From Atopsyche davidsoni (lineage: Eukaryota; Arthropoda; Insecta; Trichoptera; Hydrobiosidae): 64,000 nucleotides of DNA. Shown piece by piece: positions 44,425 through 54,583 of the stretch. The stretch is taken from the NCBI GenBank assembly GCA_022113835.1, contig JAILWY010000004.1, forward strand, positions 3,475,501 to 3,539,500. Direction: 5' to 3'. The position numbers were made by a program, and so were the translations under genes. The notes under the pieces were generated by a model. That model was given only the letters and a program-made list of their open reading frames with translations. It was not told the origin of the DNA and ran no database searches. Within the stretch, counting starts at the first letter, position 1, and each line of letters opens with the position of its first letter.

Positions 44425-47105
44425 ACGGATGGATATAAACTGAATGAGAAACTGCTCTATTATAATATGAATTCGCAAATGATACAGACACAGTTAATCA
44501 AGCAATCCAAAGCGATCAGACTATAACAGCTGTGTTTAGCTTTATATGTTTTCGAAAATTTAATTAAAAATCACTGCTAAAATTATATTTATTAACGCAC
44601 AGCTGGCACCGAAGACTGATATAATCTGCCGATAAATCTTAAAAATTAGTTTGGGTTAAACATTCGTTGCATAAATTAATCTCAAAGGCCGTGCATTAGA
44701 AAGAAACATTGACATTACATTATCGAGATTGCGATCGGCATCTTGCATAACCGCCATTAAAATTACATGCAGATTTTTTATTATAAGCCTATCTGATTTA
44801 TCTTTGAACAAAATACAAATGTTCAGCCAAACGCTTAAATAATCAGATTCATGTTTGTGAACACTTTCGCCTTTTAAGGGTTTCTCCAGTCTTGTTATGA
44901 GAAATCATTTATTAGACCGTTAAATATTCATCCCATTTATTAAATACATTAGTAAATCAAAGCAATTCTACGTACATGAGAAAACATTAATATTTGAACA
45001 TTAATATTAAAAAATTATATATTAAGGCCACAAAAATAATCAAAATAAGCCTTGCTGTTTTAATGACATTTAAATGAAACAATTATACAAAAATGCGTAT
45101 AAAATAACATCTATACGAGTTAATTGATTAAGTAGTATTATTAAAATATGCTAATTTCTCGAACGCTCAATAAAACCACAAGAAGGTCATTACTAATTTT
45201 CAACACTTACTTATAAAAATATTAATTTTAAGCGATGATTCGATATAATTGTGTGTACATTGTTGAACTCGAAGGCTTGCAACACAGCAAGGACGTGCTT
45301 CAAAACAATCTGTGTAATTTGAATTGATAAGTGCATATTTGCAACTGAGTTGAGTGTGTGAACTTGCATTGTTATGCTTGTACAGTGTAACCATTGTAAA
45401 CTGACAAAACCGCCATAAAACGAATGTTTCGATATATTTCAGCTCTACAATATTTTGCATCATCCGCTAGTTGTTATGGGTGAGTTTAAAACTTCCCTAG
45501 TAAATTATTTACATCACTAGATATTCAATACTATACGTACTAAATATGATTTAAAATTGATCAAAGGATTTTGGCGCACATTGATCTCTCCTGAATCTCT
45601 CTTCTTGTTATTTTTTTAAATTTTATCAGATGATAGTAATCTTTTTATTTTTCAAAAGTAAAGAAAGCCTAATCATAGAGTTGCAGTTTCAGTGTAATCA
45701 CAAGTCTCTCCGGTAAGTATCTCGCTTCAAACTTATCTCTTTTCACCAATCCTCGTCAAATTGTGTTGCCATTTGCAGAACTTAATTATTCTATTGAATT
45801 AATAAAGGCGACGGGTTCACGGTAGTTTTGCACAGTAAAATTAATCTTACTGGTAACATTTCTTGTGGGAGGGGCCGGGATGAATGCAACAAAGTGTCGC
45901 CGGAACAATGGAAGGACTAATTCCGATTACAGATTAACAAAACGGCGGAGTTGAGTTTGAGATATTCGCGTGTTTTATTGTCAATAATATGTCATATTAT
46001 GTTTCTATAGATACGATCTTAGTTTCATGGTTTATTTGAGCTCAGATGTTTAATACAACACCATAGAGATAACATTATATAACATACTATAAGCTATTCT
46101 CATATCACAAAATGACGGATTTTGGAGAGGTGTAAGATACGCTTATGTATAAATTTTTAATAATATGATCTTAGTGCATCTTGGAAAGATTTTGAAACAT
46201 GTGCGAGATGAATATGCTGATTTATCAAGTAGTTAATGATAATCATAAACCCTTATATTATATCTAGTTTTCCCGATACTTTTGTTTATCTTTGCATAAA
46301 AGCGTTGTTGGTAACGAAGCTACTACGAATTTAACGCTGGAAAAGTTAACGAGACCAATTTTCCAGCGTTGGAGAAAGCAAAGCCCTGACTCGCGGTTTT
46401 AATAACGAGAAAATTTTAGTTAATAGGATATTTTAAACTTTCTCGAAGGCTGTGCGTATCATTAGCGTAAATGTTTATTTTTGGTTACATTTTGAGGAAC
46501 CGCACGCCACTGCGGATTATGATAACAGTTGCTCCTTGGTTTATGCAAATTAAATTCGTTATGAAAATGGCTCTGTAGTGCAGATGTTAGAATATTGAAC
46601 TTATGCGGAGACGGCGAGGGTTTGAATTTAATATCAAAACAATCCCTTTCTATTTATTAGTATTTTTCGAAAATATAATTAATGAATATTTTTCAATGTC
46701 GATTAATTTTCTTTAGCCTACCTGCGAGCGAATGATTACTCACAGTTACTAACTGATTTATTTTTGAACAAAATACAATTTTTTATCCATGTGGCTAAGA
46801 ATAACATTTAAGTTTGCGAGAGACCGAATCATTGCGATGATTGAAAAGTGCACAAAAAATATCTCGTGCTCTGTAGAGTCTGAAATAAATGATACTGTAT
46901 TCTTGCTTGGTCTATGTACGGCGTTGGCCGGTTTTGAAATACGTACTGATTTATGTATTTGAAGCGATGGTTGAACTTTGGCAACGTCGGGCATGTAGGC
47001 TGTGCCGCAAGGCACTGTCTCTATATAGGCAGTGGTACACAAGCAGAAGGCGAGGTGAAACACAGGCCGGGGATCTCCTTAACTTCGATTTTGGACGTGA
47101 AATCA
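44425..47105. other. No gene recognised
   Basis: AT-rich. Opposing frames near 46758-47209 are not family-like. Confidence 0.35.
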
Positions 47106-47374
47106 GTCGCGTCATCGTGACGCTGTCTGGTGTGAAAGTAACATCAGTATATATTCTTCTTCAAGTGTCTCACCTCAGAAGAGGTTGGCGATCATCTCCC
47201 TGGACGTGAATTTATCCTGAGCTAGTCTTACTTATTCGACTGCACTCCGACTGCAAATATCGCACCCATTGAAAAATGTGGGCGAATAGGCGAATTCACT
47301 TGTGCAACATTCACACTATTCCATAAAGAAGAATTGAGTCATCAAGAAATCAATATATTTTTATTATTGATACA
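47106..47374 (-). repeat. Tandem pair unit 1 with family S fragment S8
   Basis: It starts GCGTCATCGTGACGCTGTCT and repeats 269 bases later. It contains, on the minus strand, A-Q-D-K-F-T-S-R-E-M-I-A-N-L-F then TGA, the family S ORF end. The shared start lies in the 3' flank of S, so the duplication includes flanking DNA. Confidence 0.7.
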
Positions 47375-47625
47375 GCGTCATTGTGGCGCTGTCTCGTGTG
47401 AAAGTAACATCAGTATAAATTCTTCTTCAAGTGTCTCACCTCAGAAGAGGTTGGTGATCATCTCGCTGGACGTATATTTATCCTGAGCCAGTCTTACTTA
47501 TTACTCTAATTACATATCCCTCCGACTGCAAATATCGCACCTATCGAAAAATGTGGTCAAATAGGATAATTCACTTATGCAAGACTCCTAAAAAGCCACA
47601 TTTCACACTCTTAATAGAGTGTGTA
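47375..47625 (-). repeat. Tandem pair unit 2 with family S fragment S9
   Basis: It starts GCGTCATTGTGGCGCTGTCT. The minus-strand frame ends E-M-I-T-N-L-F plus TGA. Both units share 'gtgaaagtaacatcagtata' and 'ttcttcttcaagtgtctcac'. Differences between units show the duplication is not recent. Confidence 0.7.
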
Positions 47626-48049
47626 ATGTGTGAGTTAATTCTAATGTATAGAATTTAGTGAATCTCCGGAAAGTTTGTATATCTACATTTATAAAAATTA
47701 ATATTTCATTATTAATCTATTTGACAGAAAATATTACAATATATTTTTATTATTGACACGGCTTGGAACAAATAATCCGTAACTAGAACTGCAAAAATAA
47801 TATCATTCGATTTGTATAACACAAAACTCATCGGCAAATTAAATTATTTCAGACAATTATTGCCTCTTTTTCCATAACACTTGTCATTTGTGCATAAAAA
47901 TACTTTTAAAAATTTCACTCTGCTTGAAGATGCAAACTTTGCGAGCGCTATGGCCTTGCAAGGGTTTTTTTAGTCTGAAAGGTGTAAGCGCTCACAAATA
48001 AAAATGATTTGCTATATATCTAAACGCTATTATATAATAATGCTATTAT

Positions 48050-48195
48050 TGGGCAGCAGCAAAACGCAGACCTATTCTTCAAAAATAAAACTGCGGTTTA
48101 GAAGGACCCGGGGACTACACTATTCTCCATATGAAAACCATGAACACTGGCTCAGCATTGAGGTGGTCGCCAATTTCCTTTGAAGAAAAGCACCA
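48050..48195 (+). repeat. Family S fragment S10
   Basis: The frame is open from L-G-S-S-K-T-Q-T-Y-S-S through R-F-R-R-T-R-G-L-H-Y-S-P-Y-E-N to I-E-V-V-A-N-F-L and then TGA: the longest uninterrupted family S reading frame in the window. It aligns with S7 in the middle part. Protein family not recognised with certainty; interpreted as the end of a non-LTR ORF. Confidence 0.6.
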
Positions 48196-48439
48196 TATTT
48201 TGAAAAGTTTAAACGTCCTGAAAAAATTATTCAAATGATATTTTCAGCCGTCTTTAAAAAGAATAAATTATTAGATTTCATACATAAGTTATCGTTACTC
48301 GCCATATGACACTACTCGAAGAGTATAAATAACAAATGTCAATCGCAAAGTCAAAAAAAAAAAAAAAAAAACAACAGCAAAAAAAATCGTTCTATATTCA
48401 AATCGTCCAATAACTCGCTTGTTCCATTTTCGAATTGAA

Positions 48440-48720
48440 AAGTGAAAATTCCCGCCCGTTTTACACGAAAGTGTACAAAAAAGCCAATTCCGGTTAGAGC
48501 CTGCGCCAGTCAATGGCGGGCTTGCTTGCTCCGGCTTGCTCTCGGCTGGAACCCGTTTGGCTTCCTACGCCGGTTTCTAATTTCGTTTATCGAGCGGCCA
48601 TCTTGGCCGGCGCCATTTTGGATCCGAATCGGACGCGCGATCTAGCCCTACTTACGGGGGACCACTATCGCCGCGGAGGATCCCCGCTGCACCGGAGGAA
48701 TTAAAAAACTACGCGCCGTA
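48440..48720. promoter_or_regulatory. GC-rich promoter-like island (E2F- and YY1-like sites)
   Basis: It contains TTCCCGCC (48449), CCAATTCCGG, and a pair of YY1/Pho-type words GCCATCTTGG (48597) and GCCATTTTGG (48612), in an island much richer in G+C and CpG than its surroundings. This combination is common at housekeeping-type promoters (established knowledge). No adjoining exon is recognised on either strand; a 63-codon frame from 48513 is unassigned. Assignment is inference. Confidence 0.35.
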
Positions 48721-48998
48721 TAAGCGAGTGATACGTTATATTAACATAATCTGTCTCTACGATTAATAAATGGTGATTGTGCATAGAAGGAACCACGCTT
48801 GCTGGCGCTGAGGTGAGATAGACGAGTTAATTAGCAACGATCAGGTGTGTTTAAATAGATTTGTACACATATTAATGAATACGTTTTTCAAAGCGATCTT
48901 ATCGACAAATCTTCAGAAAAAAAAAGCTTTAAAATTAGTCACATATGATAAATATTAAAAATTATACATAATATGATTATTATGATATGATATATGAA
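48721..48998. other. No gene recognised
   Basis: AT-rich. Confidence 0.3.
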
Positions 48999-49274
48999 TA
49001 TGATATTTATCTATTTTTTCAAGGTCAAATAAAGTCTTGAAGATGTTGAAAAAATTGATAAAATGACGACTTTTCAAAATCAAAGTTTTTTTGTTTTTAA
49101 TTTTTAAACTAATGCTTATACCATATGTAATATTTTAATTTTTTTATAAAAAATTATATATCTCCGAATGCCTAAGAAGAAGGAATGTTTCTAACTTTTG
49201 GGATTTAAATTTATTTGATTGTTTTAGTAGATTTTTAGCAAAATATTTTTACTAAAAAACTCGAAAATGGACCC
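48999..49274 (-). mobile_element. Family T MITE, copy T5 (short, degraded)
   Basis: It aligns with the T4/T2 inner part ('aaaatgacgacttttcaaaa', 'gatgttgaaaaa') and ends with 'ctcgaaaatggaccc' at the family terminus, where TTAA has become ATCA. It is internally deleted and the distal end is missing. Confidence 0.75.
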
Positions 49275-50902
49275 ATCACTGTCTGTGTAGTTGTTTAATG
49301 CGGATCTATTAAATATTCAAGGCTGACACTGTTGCATATAACAATACATGGATGATAAAACATTTCGTTAAATATTTACTAATAATAAGCCTAATGTATT
49401 AAAATAAACGCCCTTTCATCCAATGTTGTAAAATACAGCCATAAAACTGAATTAAATATCCCATATTTGAATAGCACGGGTTTTAATATGGTACAGCCCA
49501 CATAGCTTGGCGTCTGATGCTCAAACCTCCTTTCTACTGCGTCCGTTTGACCTCGCTTGCTAGCACGTTCTCCACTCAAACTTCCTTTTTGATCTTATCT
49601 GTACATTAAATATAATTAGTATTATGAGTTACGAGTCACGCTGATAACAATTAATAAAATATACACAATGTTTTTAAAACATGACTGATTTAAGATAATT
49701 CATGTAAAAATTTAAAATATATTATTAATGAAAGTATTTCTAAGGTATGAAGCCGCATCGTTTTCCCGAATCCTTACGGATGTCATCTTCATTGGTCGGC
49801 TTGTTGGTTGCACTATTGCTTTTGTATGTATAATTTTTAAGCTATATTAAGCGAAGGTGTTTTGGTTAGTGCGATGACCGGCCTCTTAAGGGTATTCAAT
49901 CAACACGCATTACCAATACAAATTAAATCAATCCAAATCTAATCTATCCCTAATCGAGTAATCTCTCTGATATGATTTACTCTCGGCGCGAGGATTAGGG
50001 TATCCGTGATTAATCCGAAGCCCGGTCCAGTTAATATGTCGTCAGCCAGTTGGCTAAGAGATTACGAAGGTTTTTTAATGTTAACAAATATTTTTTTAAA
50101 AATAAAAAAATTTGTTTATTGAATAATTTAATGTAAATAAAAATATTAGCAACCACGAAAAAATATTACTTTTTCGTATTTGTGATTTTTTAATATATAT
50201 GAACTAATAAAATTTAAAAAATATATGTATGATAACATCAAGGTTCGTCATAATATATATTACATGTAATTATTTCGTGCGTTGAAATTAAAAAAAAAAA
50301 TACAACTAAAATTAGAGGCTTGTTGAATTTATTTAAAATAAAATACAATTTAATAACATACTGGAAACTATAATATAATTGTTTGAAATCCATTAATCAC
50401 ACCGTATTGATTATTATTTTGCAGAAAATACAATTCAGGAAGAAGAAATAACGCAAAAACGCGAGTATAATGGATGTGCTTAAAAAGGAAAATATGTATG
50501 GAGTTTGTTATTATTGCAAACAATTTTATTTTAATATGAAGATACGTACATGTTTTAAATCTACACTCAGGTTGTGTAAATCTTTGATGGAGTTAAAATA
50601 ATTCTCATACTATCATTATTTTTATATATTCTCTTAAATGTTGACTACTACGTCCACTCATCGTCATCAATTATATATTTTATAAAATACTAAATTCTCA
50701 AGTCAGGCCAAATGAAATTGTTATAGAAATAAATTACAGAGATATGCGTTGACACATACTCTTACTGACAAATTTAAAATATGATTTCTGATATGATCAA
50801 TGCAACCATAGAATACTAGGAAATTTTCGCATTTTCTTGTTAATAATGATTGAAGCCTCAAACCTGTGGAGCACTTCCGTCTATGATACTGTATTAATTA
50901 TA
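49275..50902. other. No gene recognised
   Basis: AT-rich; a minus-strand frame at 49391-49579 is not family-like. Confidence 0.35.
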
Positions 50903-51457
50903 CAGGGTGTCCAAAGAGAGTATCGGGTATTTGTTAGTTCAGTAAAATAAAAACTACTAGTAATCAAGTATTTTTTTTTATTGTTGATTATAAGAATACA
51001 AAATGTAAAATCATTTCAAAAAGATGATGTTTTCCAAATGGTGACCGTTACGCAGCTGGCACTCTTTTAATCTGGAATGAAGATTGCTGATAACACGCTG
51101 ACACATAGTCCTCGATATTGCTGCCATTTCTGACCTGATGTTTTGTATCAATTCCATTAGGCTCATCGGATTATTCTCATAAACTCTACTTTTAAGGTAT
51201 CCCCATACGAAATAGTCAAGAGGGCTAAGATCGGGGCTTCTGGGAGGCCAGTTGATGTTACCTCTACGTGAAACGACCTTATTAGGGAATAATTCGTTAA
51301 CAGCTTCAATTGATTGATCGGATGTATGACAACTTATTGGAACCACGTTATTGAGTTGAAACCTTGAAACTCCTGCAACTCTGGGCCCAAAAATTTTCGC
51401 AACATATCGCAATAACGGTCACTATTCACATTCACCCTATATTCTTTTTGGACACTG
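50903..51457 (-). mobile_element. mariner/Tc1-superfamily deletion derivative
   Basis: The terminal repeat CAGGGTGTCCAAAGAGAGTA (left) matches, read inward from the right, CAGTGTCCAAAAAGAATA, each flanked by TA (50901-50902, 51458-51459). The 555-bp unit keeps only the C-terminal third of a transposase on the minus strand, so the N-terminal half has been deleted. TA duplication and a short TIR are typical of the superfamily. Confidence 0.8.
51011..51412 (-). pseudogene. mariner/Tc1-like transposase, C-terminal third
   Basis: The 133-codon open frame includes H-T-S, then E-A-V-N-E-L-F-P, S-R-R-G-N-I-N-W-P-P-R-S-P-D-L-S-P-L-D-Y-F-V-W-G-Y-L-K-S and I-R-S-E-M-A-A-I. The SPDLSPxDYF(V/L)WGYLK block holds the third catalytic acidic residue (D in the SPLDY motif) of the IS630/Tc1/mariner DDE domain. 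DNA-binding and first two catalytic motifs are absent. The first codons up to about residue 25 are unlike the family, which marks the deletion junction. The rest stays open with no stops, so the deletion derivative is fairly young. Confidence 0.8.
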
Positions 51458-51459
51458 TA

Positions 51460-52829
51460 TCAGCACGCCTAGCCGATCGGGTTCATACCATCTCGGTATT
51501 GAATTCCAGATTGTAAATCTGTCAATTTTTATGGACCATTAGAGGTGGGCAGCCACCGAGGAGCTGGCCCCAGCATCGTTATGGACACCACGTTCCTCAG
51601 CAGACTGCCTCTGCTGCACCTCCAGCGCTAAACCCATGTTTACGATCACCTGAAGACGTCGGAGTCCCTCTATAAGTTTTACAAGCAGGAATGTTTTCTG
51701 TGGTATATTTGTGTGTAGCTGTTAACGTGCGCTATTCGTAACAGTTATAAAGCTGTCACAGCTGTTTCTGTTATAACTTGGATAAGAGATAAACCGACAT
51801 GCCACTCGCTCAGCGTAAACACTGAATTCAATCGATATAATACGTATAAAGATGTTACAAGTTCTTGGGTTACAGTTAATTAATTACTGTTGTAATATTC
51901 AAGAATGTGCTCAGATATTTCGTTTGGGTCTACTATATAACCGTGGAATGAATACAGCGTTAGACTTATAATGGTTTCTTAACGCGTAATCCAAAAATGG
52001 CGATCAAAAGGCATCATTACACTCAGGTGGGTTGCGGATATAATCGGGTAATTACAGGTGTTTGCATATCCGCCAATTTTTACATAACTGAACTACGAAT
52101 AGTAATTTTCGGTGGAGAATGCGGGGAGAATACGTCAGCTGGGTTTAGAGTACTTCCGGATGCGAAAATACTGTTAATAGCGATGCAATATCCGGCCGAA
52201 TTATATCATATGGTAGTCGATTTTTAATATTCCCGTGGACCGTCGATTACAACGTAGAAAAAAACGGAAATCACACACTGTATATACGTTCAGAGTTTCA
52301 AAACACACGGAAATTAATAAGAGAAACTACTTATCATTTCTTAACACTTAGTATTAACAAATTAGTTTTCAGAAACTATATCGCTTCTAGTGAGATATCT
52401 ATATTATTTTCAGTTCTACTGAACACATTATTTTAAGGCTCTCACCGATAATGTGAAGCCGATCCTTGTTATCTCATCCGGATGCGATGTCTGTTTTTGT
52501 CTCCTGGCACAAGAAATGCTATAACATTATATTATGTTTTGTATTTTATTAAAAATATAAATTATAAAACAATTAAGTAATAGATTTATTAACTACTACA
52601 TACCAAGCAATTAGCGTTGCGTTTAAGTTGTTTGAAAATATCAAATATAATGTAATATTTTTCATTATATAATCGCCAAAAAATATATAGTTAAATCATT
52701 TTCTATTTTTTTACATGCTATAGTAATTAAAATGATTTGATGACAGCTTTCTCAGATCTGGAGTTTGACACTGCACGTAACTATGTTTTTTGTGATATTT
52801 CAATGTGTTATATAATTTATAACAAATTT
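51460..52829. other. No gene recognised; patch at 51540-51680
   Basis: The GC-richer patch at 51540-51680 and a frame at 51997-52227 have no family resemblance. Confidence 0.3.
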
Positions 52830-52844
52830 GGTTTTGATATCAAC
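52830..52844 (+). repeat. Target-site duplication, left copy
   Basis: GGTTTTGATATCAAC, identical to 57691-57705, bounding the Jockey-like element; three preceding T residues also match but merge with a T run on the right. Confidence 0.9.
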
Positions 52845-53097
52845 AGTAGTCGTTCGTCTTTCGTACGAGAAGCACGTATTGTCTTTGTTTTTGTGTGGTT
52901 TGTGCTTCTAAACAAACAGTGTCACCCCCCGCACCCTTTCCGGGCGACACCGCGCCCGGGCTAACGGTACCAAGGGTACGGACTACCTGCCCGCCGACCC
53001 TCGGTACACGCACCACGCTGCAGGCACCGAGCGACCGCCAAAAGTTTCACCCCCGCGCACCCCCTCCGAACGGTACTGCGCCCGGACTAACGAAAAA
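52845..53097 (+). promoter_or_regulatory. Element 5' UTR with internal duplication
   Basis: It begins AGTAGTCGTTCGTC. About +28 is AGCACGT, near the position and partly the form of the downstream promoter element used by internal pol II promoters of Jockey-type elements (family knowledge). A C-rich motif is repeated: 52923-52966 and 53048-53092 share CACCCCC...CGCACCC, GCGCCCGG and CTAACG. No competing ORF has family support. Confidence 0.55.
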
Positions 53098-54582
53098 ATG
53101 TCCGCCAGACGAGGCAGGGCCACGTCCACGCCCACCGCCTACTGGGAAGACTCAGAAAATGACATCCCGGAGGTTGACCTCTCACCTGCACCCAACAAGG
53201 CATCCCCCCACCAAAGACGGAAGCCACTCACGGAGCACAACTCCCTCGAGCGGGCCGCTGTCCCGATGGAAACCACGCAAGGTCGACAGAAACGACCTGC
53301 CGCCCCTGCCATCGAAGACGACGCCCCAACCAAGGCCCGTCGCAACGAAACGGCGAAACTACCGCCCATCTCTACGGCAAACATGTTCGCCGCCCTCCCC
53401 GCTGAGGTCATCTTGCCCTCACCGACCAGCAGCTCGACCGTGACGCCCGCTCCCCAGACCAAGCGAGGTACCCAAAGAGTCCCACCAATAGTAGTCGATA
53501 CCAAAGACTACCCTCACCATGCCCTCATCGCCCTGCTGACCACGACAGCGAAAGGAGGACCCTTCACCATCAAGTACCTGAAATCGGGGGACGCTTCCAT
53601 CTCCCTGAAGACTCTGAAAGACCACGAGGCAGTACTCGCCGCCTTGCGGGCCAGCCCGGGGAGAGCGTGCCACACGTACACACGCGACGCCGATCGACAG
53701 AAGCGGGCGGTCATACGAGGCCTCCCCGTGGTCCCAGTGAGCGAGATCGAGGAAGACCTGTCCCGACAGGGCTTTCCCGCAACCAGAGTGGTAGCTATGC
53801 GCTCCCGACCCGGAGTAAACACAAACCCACCCTATCTAGCACACTTTCCCCAAAACACGGACATGGGAAAGATGAAGTCCGCGGTGCGGGCAATCCTCCA
53901 CTGCAGAGTGGACATGGCAAAATATCGCACCACCAACTCACTCGGCACCCAATGCTTCAGGTGCCAACTGTTTGGACATGCCGCAGCCAACTGCAACCGA
54001 GCCCCAAGATGCGTGAAATGCCAGGAACCGCACGCCACCTCTGACTGCTCTAGGACCGACAGGACTCAAGGAACGGCGACCTGCTGCAACTGCGGCGGCC
54101 CACATCCTGCCAACTATCGGGAATGTCCGAAGCGCCAAGCTTACGTGGCTGGCCTCCAACGCTCCCTGAACCAAACCAGGACTCCGACCGGACGCAGAAT
54201 CGCCCCCACCAGGACAGCCCAACCAACTGGCATGATGCCCACAGCAGCACCCAACGCCTGGCCCTGCCTCCCCCAGCCTCCGACCTCGCAAGCCTGGCAC
54301 AGGCCGCGGGCAACTGCCCAAGCCCCCCCACTATCCCAGGAGTCACTCCTGGAACCACCCAACCACCCGACCTCGAGTGCACGAGCTCGCCCGACTCTGC
54401 ATCCATCTCCGCCCACGAGCCCGGGCGTAGGAGCCCCGCCAAATCCCCAAACCCTAAAAACGGCGGACATCACAGAAATCCTCGTCACCTTGACGAGCAT
54501 GGAACCCCGACTGCTCCAGTGCACCACGAAGATAGAAGCTGCTATGCTTCTGTGGACCACCTTCATCTGCAATCAACCCTGA
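53098..54582 (+). CDS. Jockey-like ORF1 (Gag-like nucleic-acid-binding protein)
   Basis: 494 aa. The basic, Pro-rich N-terminus is disordered-looking. Residues about 120-240 (P-P-I-V-V-D... through V-I-R-G-L-P) form the region preceding the zinc knuckles conserved in Jockey-clade ORF1. Three CCHC knuckles follow from residue 286: C-F-R-C...G-H...C, C-V-K-C...H...C and C-C-N-C...H...C, spaced as in the clade. A Pro/Thr/Ser-rich C-terminus follows. The protein would bind element RNA and form the RNP with ORF2. The start ATG at 53098 (preceded by AACGAAAAA) is the first in-frame ATG after the 5' UTR duplication. The stop TGA is one base before the ORF2 start. It is intact. GC-rich codon use differs from the host-like surroundings. 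Confidence 0.9.
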   Translation: MSARRGRATSTPTAYWEDSENDIPEVDLSPAPNKASPHQRRKPLTEHNSLERAAVPMETTQGRQKRPAAPAIEDDAPTKARRNETAKLPPISTANMFAALPAEVILPSPTSSSTVTPAPQTKRGTQRVPPIVVDTKDYPHHALIALLTTTAKGGPFTIKYLKSGDASISLKTLKDHEAVLAALRASPGRACHTYTRDADRQKRAVIRGLPVVPVSEIEEDLSRQGFPATRVVAMRSRPGVNTNPPYLAHFPQNTDMGKMKSAVRAILHCRVDMAKYRTTNSLGTQCFRCQLFGHAAANCNRAPRCVKCQEPHATSDCSRTDRTQGTATCCNCGGPHPANYRECPKRQAYVAGLQRSLNQTRTPTGRRIAPTRTAQPTGMMPTAAPNAWPCLPQPPTSQAWHRPRATAQAPPLSQESLLEPPNHPTSSARARPTLHPSPPTSPGVGAPPNPQTLKTADITEILVTLTSMEPRLLQCTTKIEAAMLLWTTFICNQP

Positions 54583-54583
54583 A

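Noticed and set aside
48513..48704. 63-codon frame in the promoter-like island
   Set aside because: Overlapping frames on the same strand are also open because of GC content; no family resemblance or conservation evidence available.
52895..53443. 182-codon frame overlapping the Jockey 5' UTR and ORF1 start
   Set aside because: It is in another frame over ORF1, Pro-rich because of GC-rich sequence. ORF1 with its zinc knuckles explains the region.
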